Part shown: positions 1-8,740 of the stretch, piece by piece | Layout of the letters: each line of letters starts with the position of its first letter | How positions within the stretch are numbered: position 1 is the first letter of the stretch | DNA from: Candidatus Competibacteraceae bacterium | GTDB taxonomy: Bacteria; Pseudomonadota; Gammaproteobacteria; Competibacterales; Competibacteraceae | Length of the DNA: 64,000 nt | Direction: 5' to 3' | Assembly: GCA_003989085.1 (NCBI GenBank) | Contig: RXIV01000001.1 | Location: 124,001-188,000 of the forward strand | Position numbers and translations under genes: made by a program | The notes under the pieces: model-generated | Told to the model about the DNA's origin: nothing | The model's input: only the letters and a program-made list of their open reading frames with translations | Database searches by the model: none

Positions 1-1172
1 ACGATATCCCAGGTGATCATGGGGCCCATATAAGCACCGTCCCGGTCATGTACGGCGCTGAAATGCAGTTCACAAAAATCGTTGCCCAAGGTAATGATGG
101 CCTTGTGCGGGAGGCGGGCGGGATCAGTGACGATCCGGCGTAGTTCGGGCTGCTGGCGGAAAAACAGATCGACGGGTTGGCCAATGAGTTCGGCGACGGG
201 GATCGGCAAATGTTGCTCCAGCTCGCGCAGGGTGCGTTCCATCGCCGGATTGAGGTAGCGCAATCGGAGAGTGCGGTCAGCGACCATGATGTTGGACGGG
301 GCGCTTTGCACCATCGACAGCACCCAGCCGACCTGCTTGCGTTGTTCTGCGACCTCCGCCCAGTCTACCTTTTCGGTCTGGAATACGGTGCGGATGCCCT
401 CTACCGCGTGATTGAGAGACTGAGCCATGTCGCCCAGTTCATCGTGGCTGAGCACTTTCGCCTGATGAGAGAGATCACCATTGTCCAGGCTATGGGCCAG
501 ATCGAGCACGCTGTTGACGCTGGCCCGGATCCCGTGGGTCAACCAGAACGACAGCGCCAGCAGCGGAACCAGCAATGCGATGACCAGCGCTCCCTCGCGA
601 AAGGCGGCGTTGGTGAAGTTGCCGCGCATTCCGTCCACATAGACGCCAGTAGTGATCACCCAGTCCCACGGTGCAAATTCGCGGGCATAAGCAACTTTGG
701 GGGACAGGGTGCTCACGCCCGGTCGCGGCCATTCATAGCTGACGAAACCGCTGCCATCCTGCCGGGCAACGCGGGACAAGTCCGCGAGGATAGCGGACAG
801 GTTATTGGCGTCGCGCCCGCCATGCGGTGGCTGGGTTTCCAGTTCCGGGTGGGCGGCGTTCAGCAGCAATCGTTGATCCGGACCTAATACGGCAAAGTAG
901 AGATCCTGATAACGCATATTCCGCAGCGTTTCAATCGCCAGTTTTTGCGCCTGCTCACGGGTCAACGAGCCGGCTTGTTCCTGCTTCTGGTAACGCTCGA
1001 CGACGCCACTGGCGATTTCTACCAGGCTGAGCGCCAGAGTTTTAGGTTCTTCCAGCAGTTGCTGCCAGCGAGGGTACAACGACAGGAGAGTCAGCAGCGC
1101 CATGCTGGCGACCGCCCAGCCGATGATCAGGGCCAGCTTGCCGCTCAGGCTAAGGTTTTTAAGTAAATTCAT
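1..1172 (-). CDS. Methyl-accepting chemotaxis protein, C-terminal part cut off by the window edge
   Basis: Read by hand from the complement: an open frame of 390 codons starts at the ATG at 1172 (GGAGAGG ribosome-binding site upstream) and runs off position 1 without a stop. Near residues 12-32 there is a membrane segment, then a periplasmic Cache-like sensor region (LYFAVLGPDQRLL, and the typical end WDWVITTGVYVDGM), a second membrane segment near 190-210, a HAMP region (SLDNGDLSHQAKVLSHDELGDMAQSLN) and a PAS-like fold (ADRTLRLRYLNPAMERTL). The signalling hairpin expected of the family lies outside the window, so the MCP assignment rests on domain order and on the cheW-cheA neighbours. Such receptors sense small molecules and control the CheA kinase. 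It is the last visible gene of cheA-cheW-mcp. Confidence 0.85.
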   Translation of the reverse strand, partial: MNLLKNLSLSGKLALIIGWAVASMALLTLLSLYPRWQQLLEEPKTLALSLVEIASGVVERYQKQEQAGSLTREQAQKLAIETLRNMRYQDLYFAVLGPDQRLLLNAAHPELETQPPHGGRDANNLSAILADLSRVARQDGSGFVSYEWPRPGVSTLSPKVAYAREFAPWDWVITTGVYVDGMRGNFTNAAFREGALVIALLVPLLALSFWLTHGIRASVNSVLDLAHSLDNGDLSHQAKVLSHDELGDMAQSLNHAVEGIRTVFQTEKVDWAEVAEQRKQVGWVLSMVQSAPSNIMVADRTLRLRYLNPAMERTLRELEQHLPIPVAELIGQPVDLFFRQQPELRRIVTDPARLPHKAIITLGNDFCELHFSAVHDRDGAYMGPMITWDI

Positions 1173-1228
1173 TTGGTTGCCTCTCCTTGAGACTCCGGCG
1201 GACCAGAGTGTCGGGCTAGCCTTGGATG

Positions 1229-1690
1229 TTAAGGTTTTGCGGCTCGGCGCTGGCGGTTCAGGATCGCCGGGCTGAACAGTTTTTCAACATTCAGCAGCAA
1301 CAGCAGGCGGCCCTGCAATTTGTAGGTGCCTTGAATCAACTCCCGGGCGATGCCTTCCAGGGTGTCGGGTGGGTGTTCAAAGCAGGCTTCGTCCACTTCC
1401 AGGACATCACCGATGCGATCCACCAGCAGGCTGAAAATGCCTTGCCAGGTTTGGAAGACGATGTTAATCGGCAAGCGGCCGTCTTGGCGGTCTTCGACCT
1501 GCAACAGGCGACGCAGATCGACGGCAGTAACAATCTGGCCGCGCAGGTTGATTAGACCACGCACCACCTGTGGAGCCAGCGGCACCGGGGTGATGATCTG
1601 GTAGCGGATGACTTCCTGGACTTTTTCGACATCCACACCGAAGAACCGGTCATCCAGAAAGAAGGTGCAGAACTGCCGCCGGTCGGCCAT
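1229..1690 (-). CDS. cheW: Chemotaxis coupling protein CheW
   Basis: A 153-residue protein consisting of a single CheW (SH3-like) domain, the usual length. Recognisable segments are the early strand CTFFLDDRFFGVDVEKVQEV, the RGLINLRGQIVTAVDLRRLL motif and FSLLVDRIGDVLEV. CheW links chemoreceptors to the kinase CheA in membrane-attached signalling arrays. Its ATG at 1690 lies three bases after the cheA stop and the receptor gene follows 56 bases downstream, so the three genes look cotranscribed. The last residues (NRQRRAAKP) form a basic tail. No deviation from the family was seen. Confidence 0.93.
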   Translation of the reverse strand: MADRRQFCTFFLDDRFFGVDVEKVQEVIRYQIITPVPLAPQVVRGLINLRGQIVTAVDLRRLLQVEDRQDGRLPINIVFQTWQGIFSLLVDRIGDVLEVDEACFEHPPDTLEGIARELIQGTYKLQGRLLLLLNVEKLFSPAILNRQRRAAKP

Positions 1691-1693
1691 CGC

Positions 1694-3991
1694 TCAGGCC
1701 TCTTCAGCCAACGCCAGCAACGGCTCGGCCTGGTGTAGAAAGCCTTGGACATCGAATAACTCGGTGACCCGATTCTGAATGACCAGGGTGCCGGCGACGC
1801 CATTGCGGGTGGATCGACCCTTGATCTCGAACACGTCTTGGACGATGTCGATGATCTCATCGACCGCCAGACCCACCCGGCGGGCGCCGTCGCCAAAGAC
1901 AATGACTTCCAGCAGGTTGGAAGCAGGAACGTCGGATTCAGCGTGAGCCAGGCGATCAGCAGTGCGGCGCTCGCCGAGAATGTCCTTGAGGCGGATCAAC
2001 GGCAGGATCTGGCCTCGGTACTGGATGACATCGACCTCGCCAGCACTCTCGACCTGATCGGCTGGGAACTCTTCCAGCCGCGAGACCGGGGCCAGCGGGA
2101 TCGCCAGCCGGCCATTGCCGGGCGAGCGCACCAGCAGCAGAGTCTGGCGTTCGCCATCCCGATCCCGCGCCTCGCGTTGCTGCGCGGTGATGTTATGGTC
2201 ATGGCTTTCGTTGAGGATTCGGGCCTGTTGGGCGATGCCCAGCACGTCAAGAATCAGCGCGACCCGGCCATCGCCCATGATGGTGGCGCCGGCGAATACC
2301 GGCACGTCCTGCAACACCTTGTCGAGCGGTTTGACGACGATTTCTTGGGTGTCGTTGATCTGATCGACCACCAGCCCGAACTGGTGCTGGCCGGCTTGCA
2401 GCACCACAATGTTGACCGCGTTGGAGCGACCGGCAGCCAGATCCAGTTCCCGGTTGAGGTGGACGATAGGCAGCAACTTGCCGCGCAGCCGGTAGACCGG
2501 GTTGCTGTGAACATATTCAATCGCTGCGCCGCGCTGTTCTTCGTTGATCCGGATCAGTTCCAGCAAGTTGACCTGGGGAATGGCGAAGCGCTCACCACCA
2601 CTGGTGATGATCAGCGCCGGGACGATGGCGAGGGTCAGCGGAATGCGGATCTTGAAGGTGGAGCCACGTCCCAGTTCGCTTTCCAGATCGATAACTCCAC
2701 CGATCTTTTCAATGTTGGTCTTGACTACGTCCATGCCGACCCCGCGTCCGGAGATGTTGGTGATCTTTTCGGCAGTGGAGAATCCGGCCAGAAAGATCAG
2801 CCGCCGGAAATCCTGATCGCTCATGGTCCCGGCGCGTTCCGGGGTGATCAGACCCCTCTCCAGCGCCTTGTTGCGCAGTTTGATCGGGTTGATGCCGGCT
2901 CCGTCATCAGCGATTTCAATATGGACCTGGCCGCCCTCGTGGTAGGCCCGCATCAGCAGGCAGCCTTCTTCTGGTTTGCCGGCGCTGCGGCGGACAGCGG
3001 GCAACTCAACGCCATGATCAACAGCATTGCGCACTAGGTGAGTCAGCGGATCCTTCATCGCTTCGATCAAGCTTTTGTCGAGTTCGGTTTCTTTGCCTTC
3101 CATGACAACTCGCACCTGTTTATCGCAGCTGAGCGCCAGATCACGGACGATGCGGGGGAATTTAGCCCAGATGTTGTTGATGGGCTGCATCCGGGTTCGC
3201 ATGATGCCTTCTTGCAGCTCGCTGGTGATCAGATTCAGCCGTTGTGACGCCGCTTGCAGGGGCGGGTTTTCCTGGAGGATGGTGTATTCGAGAATCTGAT
3301 TGCGAGCCAGCACCAGCTCCCCGACCAGGTTCATCAACTTATCCAGCAACGGTACATCCACACGGATGGAGCTGTCCGCAATGGCGGGCGGACTGGCCGC
3401 CGGAGCGGACCCTGCAACTGGGCGTTCCGGGATAACGGGAGCGGGTTCGGGCGGCACGGCGACCGATGCGATGACTGCCGGTGAGGCCGGGATGACCGGT
3501 TGCGGAGGCGATGGGGTAGTGCTGGCAGGCGGCGGGGCTGCGACCAGCGAATCGGCGATGACGGGCAGCGGGGCGGCTTCAGCAGTAGGCGGTGCGGGTG
3601 GAGGAACAGCGCTACCGCCTTCCTTGAGGCGGTGGAGGGTTTCGATGAGTGCCGGATAGCCTTCTTCGCCATCGGTCTCGGTGCGCTCGACTTCACCCAG
3701 TATGGTGCGCACCGCATCCAGCATTGCCAACAAGGCGGTCGCGATTTCCTGATTGAAGCTGAGCTTGCCGTCCCGCAGCAGCGACAGCAGGTTTTCACCG
3801 GCGTGGGTCAGTTTTTCGAGGCGGCTGAAACCAAGAAAGCCGCAGGTGCCCTTGATGGTATGGACTGTGCGGAAAATGCCGGCGAGCGTGTCCCGATCAT
3901 CGGGGTTCTGCTCGAGGGTGACGAATTTGGTGTCAAGCTGATCGAGGCCCTCCAGGCTTTCGGTCAGAAATTCTCTGATGATTTCGTCCAT
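1694..3991 (-). CDS. cheA: Chemotaxis histidine kinase CheA with two CheW-like regions and no evident P2 domain
   Basis: 765 residues. An HPt domain (1-125) carries the phosphorylatable His44 in VHTIKGTCGFLGF. It is followed by a Pro/Ala-rich linker (about 130-210) where a CheY-binding P2 domain would normally sit; none is evident. Next come the dimerisation helix region (LLDKLMNLVGELVLARNQIL, about 215-280), the ATPase domain with N box NAVDHGVE, ADDGAGI and GRGVGMDVV motifs, a first CheW-like domain (about 455-590) and a second CheW-like region extending to the C-terminus. The kinase phosphorylates a response regulator in response to receptor signals; no cheY or cheB is visible here. It is the first gene of cheA-cheW-mcp. 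The 230 bases upstream (3992-4221) hold no recognised gene or promoter. Confidence 0.93.
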   Translation of the reverse strand: MDEIIREFLTESLEGLDQLDTKFVTLEQNPDDRDTLAGIFRTVHTIKGTCGFLGFSRLEKLTHAGENLLSLLRDGKLSFNQEIATALLAMLDAVRTILGEVERTETDGEEGYPALIETLHRLKEGGSAVPPPAPPTAEAAPLPVIADSLVAAPPPASTTPSPPQPVIPASPAVIASVAVPPEPAPVIPERPVAGSAPAASPPAIADSSIRVDVPLLDKLMNLVGELVLARNQILEYTILQENPPLQAASQRLNLITSELQEGIMRTRMQPINNIWAKFPRIVRDLALSCDKQVRVVMEGKETELDKSLIEAMKDPLTHLVRNAVDHGVELPAVRRSAGKPEEGCLLMRAYHEGGQVHIEIADDGAGINPIKLRNKALERGLITPERAGTMSDQDFRRLIFLAGFSTAEKITNISGRGVGMDVVKTNIEKIGGVIDLESELGRGSTFKIRIPLTLAIVPALIITSGGERFAIPQVNLLELIRINEEQRGAAIEYVHSNPVYRLRGKLLPIVHLNRELDLAAGRSNAVNIVVLQAGQHQFGLVVDQINDTQEIVVKPLDKVLQDVPVFAGATIMGDGRVALILDVLGIAQQARILNESHDHNITAQQREARDRDGERQTLLLVRSPGNGRLAIPLAPVSRLEEFPADQVESAGEVDVIQYRGQILPLIRLKDILGERRTADRLAHAESDVPASNLLEVIVFGDGARRVGLAVDEIIDIVQDVFEIKGRSTRNGVAGTLVIQNRVTELFDVQGFLHQAEPLLALAEEA

Positions 3992-4221
3992 TGCCGCAGG
4001 GTCGCTTCAGACGGTCGTCCGGGGTTCCGCACTCAGGAGGCAATTCTAGTTGAGTTAGGTCGGGAATGTTAGGGCGGACAAGGCGGCTCACGGGATGACG
4101 ATCGTGGGCGGCCCGGCGGGTACGGGCCACAGGTCAAGCGGAAGGGGTTTCTGATGGCTAGGGTCAGGCGCTCGACCCGCCGGTCTGGTCGACTGGTCGA
4201 AGCCGGCCTTGAATCTTCTGC

Positions 4222-7200
4222 TCAATACCGTAATTCCACCGTTGCCGGAAACTGGTCAAGGGTGGCGGTCTTCGCGGTGAAAGTCGCCACTGATTGACCG
4301 TTGACTGTCATTGCCCGCACTGGTCGATTCAGCGGCGAATGCAGAATAATCCGGCCCGGCGGCACAGTGACATCGCCCGCCAGGTGTATCCGCAAAGTAT
4401 CCGGATCGCTCATTACCATCTGAAAATTCAGGGTGCCATGCCAGGTCGGTAGCCGTTTGATCGTGACGCCCTCGGTGTTTTCCACCCACGCGGCAGGAAT
4501 TCCAGCCCCAATCACCAGCGCCTGATCGGCTTCGCGTTCGTAGACGAACAGGCTGCGGACGGAGCGAATGAAGTCGGAACCGACCCAGGTGTGCGGCATA
4601 TCGCCGATAAAACGCGGGGTTCTGGGATCGCGCCAGACCACTTCTGCCCACTGGTTCCAGGCCGCTGGCCGCTGGCCCTCCAAGAAAAACGCCAGTGCTT
4701 CCAGCGCCAGATCGCGGAATCCCAATCGGATCATGGCGCCGACGATCCGCCATTCATACGGCGTGTAAGCTCTCCAGCTTTGCTCGGCGCGGCGTTTATG
4801 GAAAAACTCGGCGTAACGCTCGAAGGTGCGATCCAGCGCCGGTTGCGGCAGCAGTCCCAACTCGCCGCCCGGATCAAGAGCCACTGTGGTCGAGGTTGGA
4901 TCAAAATCGCCCAGTTCAACCGCGCCAGGAATGTAGTCAATGTGGCGCAATCGCATGGTGGTCAGGATCGAAGCGTACAAGTCCTTGCGGAAGGCGTCGC
5001 GGATCGCTGCAAACCGTTCAGCCTGTTGATCTTCACCGAGAATAGCCGCCATCGCGGCAGCGTCCTTCAAGCCACGCAGGATGAAAAAATTATCCCAATA
5101 GGAATGGCGTGGTTTATTGGCGTAGCCCTCATGGCTGATCGATTCAGGAACCAGTCCACAGTACGCGCACGAGTCCAGATTCAGGTAAGCAGCCGTCAGC
5201 CGTTGCTGGCGCAAGGTCTCGATGTGGTTTGCCGCCTTGACCACATACGGCCACATTTCACGGAGAAAGCCGACATCGCGGGTGTAGCGGTAATACTCCA
5301 TCACCGCGTAAATCAATTGGCCGTGGCTGTCATGTTCCACCGTCGGATCAGCGCCACGCCCATCCACACAGCACGGCACCTTGCCGTCCGGGAACTGGTA
5401 GGGTGCATACCATTGCAGGAATTGCCGCACTTCCTCGGTGTAACCCATGCCCAGCAGGGCGGCGGAAGTTAACGCGCCGTCGCGAATCCACGACCGGGCA
5501 TAGGCGCGGGAACCTGGCTGCAATGCCGGGCCGTCGCGGTTGATAAGAATGTAGGCCAGATTACTTTTGATACTGTTGGTCAGTGGCCGGGCGACCGGCG
5601 GCAGCTCCAGCCCGACCCGATCCAATTGCGCCGCCCAATCGCTCCGGGTTTTTTCCAGCAGTCGTTCAACCTGACTGGCCGCCTCAGCTTCAGGCGCAAT
5701 ACCCTTGCTCCCAGTATCCTGTCCTTTGGCAGACACTGGAAAAGGCGCAGCGCTATGAAATGGAATCTGCAAGTAGACGGTGCGGGCCTCGCCGGGCTGC
5801 AAATCCCAGCCGTATTCGAGCGCCCCGGAGGCATAGCCAACGCTTTCATCGGTCGCCCGGGTGCGGTCGGGCAATTTGCCCTTCGCCAACTGGTTGATCA
5901 GCAGCCCTTGATCAAAGCTGGCGGCGCGGAACCGGTCGGGCGGGTTGAGCACATTAATGCGTTTGCCTGATGGCGTGACTTTGATGGTCTGATCGGTGTA
6001 ATCCAGCTCGCGAATTGGTGACACGCCGCCCACCATGTTCAGCGATTGCCAAGGCGGGTTGACCTGGAATGGCCGCACCACCAGGAACAGGATCAGATGG
6101 CGGGTCTCGGTGCTGAGATTTTCCACCCGGTAGCGGGCATACAGCGCCGACTCGCCCGCTTTGCCCGTGGCAAACGCGGTGATCGAGAGCCAGAAATGCT
6201 CCAATTCCCAGCGCACTGAGGGAATGGGCAGATAATCGTCAGCGAGGCTCTGCGCCGGATCTACATCAGCCCAGGTGATCAGGCGGCCATCGGTGAAAAG
6301 AAACGGCTCGATGGTGAAGCTGCCCCGATCCACCTCCAGCGCGCCATCTTCGCTCAATAACGCCTCCTTGCTGTCGCCGCCGCCAGCGCCAACCACCGTC
6401 CAGTAACTCTGTTCGTTTTGGAAATAGCGCGGGTAATAGCCGCGTGGCGCATTGTGGGCAATCGCTTCAAAAAACCGGTTCGGCGAGGTGGAAAACTCGT
6501 AGGACTGCACCTGTACCCGGCGAATGCCGTAACCTTGCCCTCGACTACTGTGTTGCAGGTTGAGCCGCAGATAGCGTGACTCAACATCATGCAGATACAA
6601 GTAATCGCGCCCGCCGTTGCCTTCCTGCACACTGTAAATCGTCCGCCACCGCTCGCCGTCATCAGAGACCTGCGCTTGATAATCGGTGGCGTAATCATCA
6701 GCGTCCCAGTCAATGACCAGCCCGCCATATTCGCGGGATTTGAGAAAATCCAGCAGTAGCCATTGATCTGCGGCCAGCGCCCCACTGCGCCAGCCGGTCG
6801 CTGAATCGGCATCCAGCACCGCTTCCGGTGGCCGGCCCTTGACGGTAGTTGAGGCGCGAACCGCTGGCGTCAACGTGTAGTCCAGGGACGGGTCGCGCTC
6901 TTCAAAAGTCAGATCGTCAATCCATACCGACCCTTTGCCCAGTGTGCTGGCGGACAGGGCAAATTCGATCATGACCAGGTCATCCATGCTCCCACCCGGT
7001 CCCCAGGCCAGGCCGAGATGGCGTTTTTTGACCGTAGTCGGCTGCCAATCGCCGGGAAAGTCGTAATCACGCTGTTTAAACCACCAGACACTCTGGCGAG
7101 CATCGATCAGCTTGAACTCGAGGTCGCTGCGCGGCGCATCACCACGCATCTGGAAGCGGAAGGCGAAATTATTCGGCAGGTGCAACCGGAACGCCTTGTG

Positions 7201-7497
7201 GGCCACCACATAGCCTGCGCCATCCTGAAACTCGAAATCCAGCCGCATGGCGCGGCCGGTCAGTCCGGTGTCTTGGGCAATCTCCAGCCGGGCGCCGGGC
7301 GAGGTGGCTATCGTCCAGCCGCTTAAATCCTCGAAATCGTCCAGCACGACCGGCTGGCGACCCCCCGTTGCGTTGGCGACGACTGGAGCAATCACCGGAT
7401 TTTCCGTCGCCGCCAACCGTGCAGACGGGAGCGTCAAGAGAATCGCCGTAAGGAAAACAACAGTAAATTGGGTATGAAAAAAAGATGATGGGGACAT
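4222..7497 (-). CDS. Secreted protein with discoidin and six-hairpin glycosidase-like domains
   Basis: About 1091 residues from the ATG at 7497; the frame is open to a TTG at 7548, but the ATG gives a clean signal peptide (hydrophobic VVFLTAILLTLP, then SARLAA). Residues about 40-210 look like a galactose-binding jelly-roll domain (VVLDDFEDLSGW). About 215-345 resemble an F5/8 type C (discoidin) domain (SATGWRSGALAADQWLLLDF, SRYLRLNLQHSSRGQGYGIRRVQV). The C-terminal half resembles a six-hairpin (alpha/alpha)6 glycosidase, with SRAYARSWIRDGA followed by helical repeats and AWNQWAEVVW. The likely role is carbohydrate binding and hydrolysis outside the cytoplasm. No polysaccharide-utilisation genes are nearby, and the substrate and exact GH family cannot be named from sequence alone. 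Confidence 0.7.
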   Translation of the reverse strand: MSPSSFFHTQFTVVFLTAILLTLPSARLAATENPVIAPVVANATGGRQPVVLDDFEDLSGWTIATSPGARLEIAQDTGLTGRAMRLDFEFQDGAGYVVAHKAFRLHLPNNFAFRFQMRGDAPRSDLEFKLIDARQSVWWFKQRDYDFPGDWQPTTVKKRHLGLAWGPGGSMDDLVMIEFALSASTLGKGSVWIDDLTFEERDPSLDYTLTPAVRASTTVKGRPPEAVLDADSATGWRSGALAADQWLLLDFLKSREYGGLVIDWDADDYATDYQAQVSDDGERWRTIYSVQEGNGGRDYLYLHDVESRYLRLNLQHSSRGQGYGIRRVQVQSYEFSTSPNRFFEAIAHNAPRGYYPRYFQNEQSYWTVVGAGGGDSKEALLSEDGALEVDRGSFTIEPFLFTDGRLITWADVDPAQSLADDYLPIPSVRWELEHFWLSITAFATGKAGESALYARYRVENLSTETRHLILFLVVRPFQVNPPWQSLNMVGGVSPIRELDYTDQTIKVTPSGKRINVLNPPDRFRAASFDQGLLINQLAKGKLPDRTRATDESVGYASGALEYGWDLQPGEARTVYLQIPFHSAAPFPVSAKGQDTGSKGIAPEAEAASQVERLLEKTRSDWAAQLDRVGLELPPVARPLTNSIKSNLAYILINRDGPALQPGSRAYARSWIRDGALTSAALLGMGYTEEVRQFLQWYAPYQFPDGKVPCCVDGRGADPTVEHDSHGQLIYAVMEYYRYTRDVGFLREMWPYVVKAANHIETLRQQRLTAAYLNLDSCAYCGLVPESISHEGYANKPRHSYWDNFFILRGLKDAAAMAAILGEDQQAERFAAIRDAFRKDLYASILTTMRLRHIDYIPGAVELGDFDPTSTTVALDPGGELGLLPQPALDRTFERYAEFFHKRRAEQSWRAYTPYEWRIVGAMIRLGFRDLALEALAFFLEGQRPAAWNQWAEVVWRDPRTPRFIGDMPHTWVGSDFIRSVRSLFVYEREADQALVIGAGIPAAWVENTEGVTIKRLPTWHGTLNFQMVMSDPDTLRIHLAGDVTVPPGRIILHSPLNRPVRAMTVNGQSVATFTAKTATLDQFPATVELRY

Positions 7498-7589
7498 GGG
7501 TGCAAGTTCGGAAGTCAGGGGTTGCGACGCTTCGGGTTTGATCGTCAATTCGTTGACGGATGGGTGGGCGCATAGTGGATTCGGGTGAT

Positions 7590-7605
7590 AGTCAAATTAT
7601 TGACT
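7590..7605. promoter_or_regulatory. Palindrome AGTCAA-N4-TTGACT in a divergent AT-rich intergenic region
   Basis: A perfect 6-bp inverted repeat around ATTA lies between the glycosidase-like gene (minus) and the diguanylate cyclase gene (plus). Its right arm also supplies a TTGACT hexamer that could act as a -35 for the plus strand, with a weak ACTAAT 17 bases downstream. This could be an operator, but no regulator can be assigned. The rest of 7498-7800 is AT-rich near 7600-7660 and has no gene. Confidence 0.3.
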
Positions 7606-7732
7606 GTGAGATTATCGTTATAACTAATTGTTTTTATTAATTAATTATTAGATGGATCTGATTTTGCTTCAAAGATGGAATCTCCCTGCCGAAAGCCATC
7701 ACCCAATCGGAAGGGCATCAGGGAATCTGTAG

Positions 7733-7765
7733 GATTCGAGATTCGGGATTCGCGATCTGATCGCG
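7733..7765. repeat. Three 7-bp tandem repeats (GATTCGN) followed by the palindrome CGCGATC-T-GATCGCG
   Basis: GATTCGA, GATTCGG and GATTCGC occur back to back at 7733-7753. They run directly into a perfect 7-bp inverted repeat with one central base (7751-7765). The block ends 35 bases before the preferred start of the diguanylate cyclase gene, so it could be a regulatory site or a hairpin in its leader. It would be coding only if translation began upstream at 7675. Confidence 0.4.
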
Positions 7766-7800
7766 GTGAGCGACGAAGAATAGCGGCAAAGGTGAACAAG

Positions 7801-8673
7801 ATGGAAACCAACCTGATGCGTTTTCTTGAAATGTCCGTGCAAACCTTTGTCCTGACCGGTGTTTGGCACGGTGCTTCGGCAATGGTCGCCAATGGCGCAG
7901 TGAATGAGCCGCTGGTGCTGTTGCACGCTCTGGAACCGTTCACGATCCCCGCCACGTTGCTGGCGGTCATTGGCTCGGCTGTCGCTACCCATATCGGCAT
8001 TCGTAGCTGGCGGAAATTCCGGCGAGCGATGAACAAGGGGCGCGGCGATCTGCCGGCATCGAGCAACGAACGACCGTTGCCAGCTCACCCGCATGACCGG
8101 CTGATTGCCGATCTGCAAAATCAGATCATCGAACTGCACAAGGAGAAGGACGCGCTGGCTCGGATCATTCAGGAAAAGAGCGCAAGCTTGCGGCGGGATC
8201 CGCTTACCGGTATCGCCAACCGTCTGGCCTATGAAGAGCAGTTGCAACAAGAGTTTCTGCGCTGGAAACGTTTCGGTAATCCCTTAACACTGCTGATTTG
8301 GGATATTGACCGCTTCAAGCAGATCAATGACAGCTACGGCCATGCGACCGGCGATCAGGCTTTGCGTGACATCGCCCGGCAACTGGCGGCTCGCCTGCGG
8401 ATGACCGATTTTGTCGCTCGCTACGGCGGCGAGGAATTCGTCATGCTGCTACCGGGGGCCGATATCAGTGCGGCGCTGCAATTGGCAAATGAAATTCGCC
8501 GCCAAGTTGCCGAAGCCGGGTTTGTCCAAGGCGAGCAGCGGTTTCCAGTAACGGTTTCCTGTGGCCTTGCTGGTTTTGAACCAAGCGACACGCCCCAGGA
8601 CGTATTTAATCGCGCCGATCAAGCCTTGTATCGGGCCAAGCGGGCGGGACGTAATTGTTGTCGGGCAGCTTGA
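7801..8673 (+). CDS. Diguanylate cyclase (GGDEF domain) with an intact inhibitory site
   Basis: 290 residues from the ATG at 7801, preceded by an AAGGTG ribosome-binding site. The frame is open further upstream to 7675, but that stretch is low-complexity repeat and palindrome. A weak hydrophobic segment at about 40-68 (TIPATLLAVIGSAVATHIGI) suggests membrane attachment, and a short coiled coil follows at about 100-125. The GGDEF domain spans about 130-288, with the active site GGEEF at 209-213 and the allosteric c-di-GMP-binding RxxD (RMTD, 200-203) exactly five residues before it. It should make c-di-GMP from two GTP and be product-inhibited. There is no EAL domain or known sensor module. 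The gene is monocistronic, closed by the terminator at 8693-8732. Confidence 0.88.
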   Translation: METNLMRFLEMSVQTFVLTGVWHGASAMVANGAVNEPLVLLHALEPFTIPATLLAVIGSAVATHIGIRSWRKFRRAMNKGRGDLPASSNERPLPAHPHDRLIADLQNQIIELHKEKDALARIIQEKSASLRRDPLTGIANRLAYEEQLQQEFLRWKRFGNPLTLLIWDIDRFKQINDSYGHATGDQALRDIARQLAARLRMTDFVARYGGEEFVMLLPGADISAALQLANEIRRQVAEAGFVQGEQRFPVTVSCGLAGFEPSDTPQDVFNRADQALYRAKRAGRNCCRAA

Positions 8674-8692
8674 ATCATTGCCAGGAAAAGCT

Positions 8693-8732
8693 AAATGAAA
8701 AAGGGTTGCCGGATGGCAGCCCTTTTTCATTT
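8693..8732. terminator. Bidirectional rho-independent terminator
   Basis: The arms AAATGAAAAAGGG and CCCTTTTTCATTT enclose a GC-rich top with a GGAT loop. The A and T tracts on both sides let it end the diguanylate cyclase transcript on the plus strand and the converging SBBP-protein transcript on the minus strand. Confidence 0.85.
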
Positions 8733-8740
8733 ATAGCCGG

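Noticed and set aside
1838..3037. 399-codon plus-strand open frame
   Set aside because: It lies antisense to cheA, whose domains are unmistakable. The translation is low-complexity with no family features.
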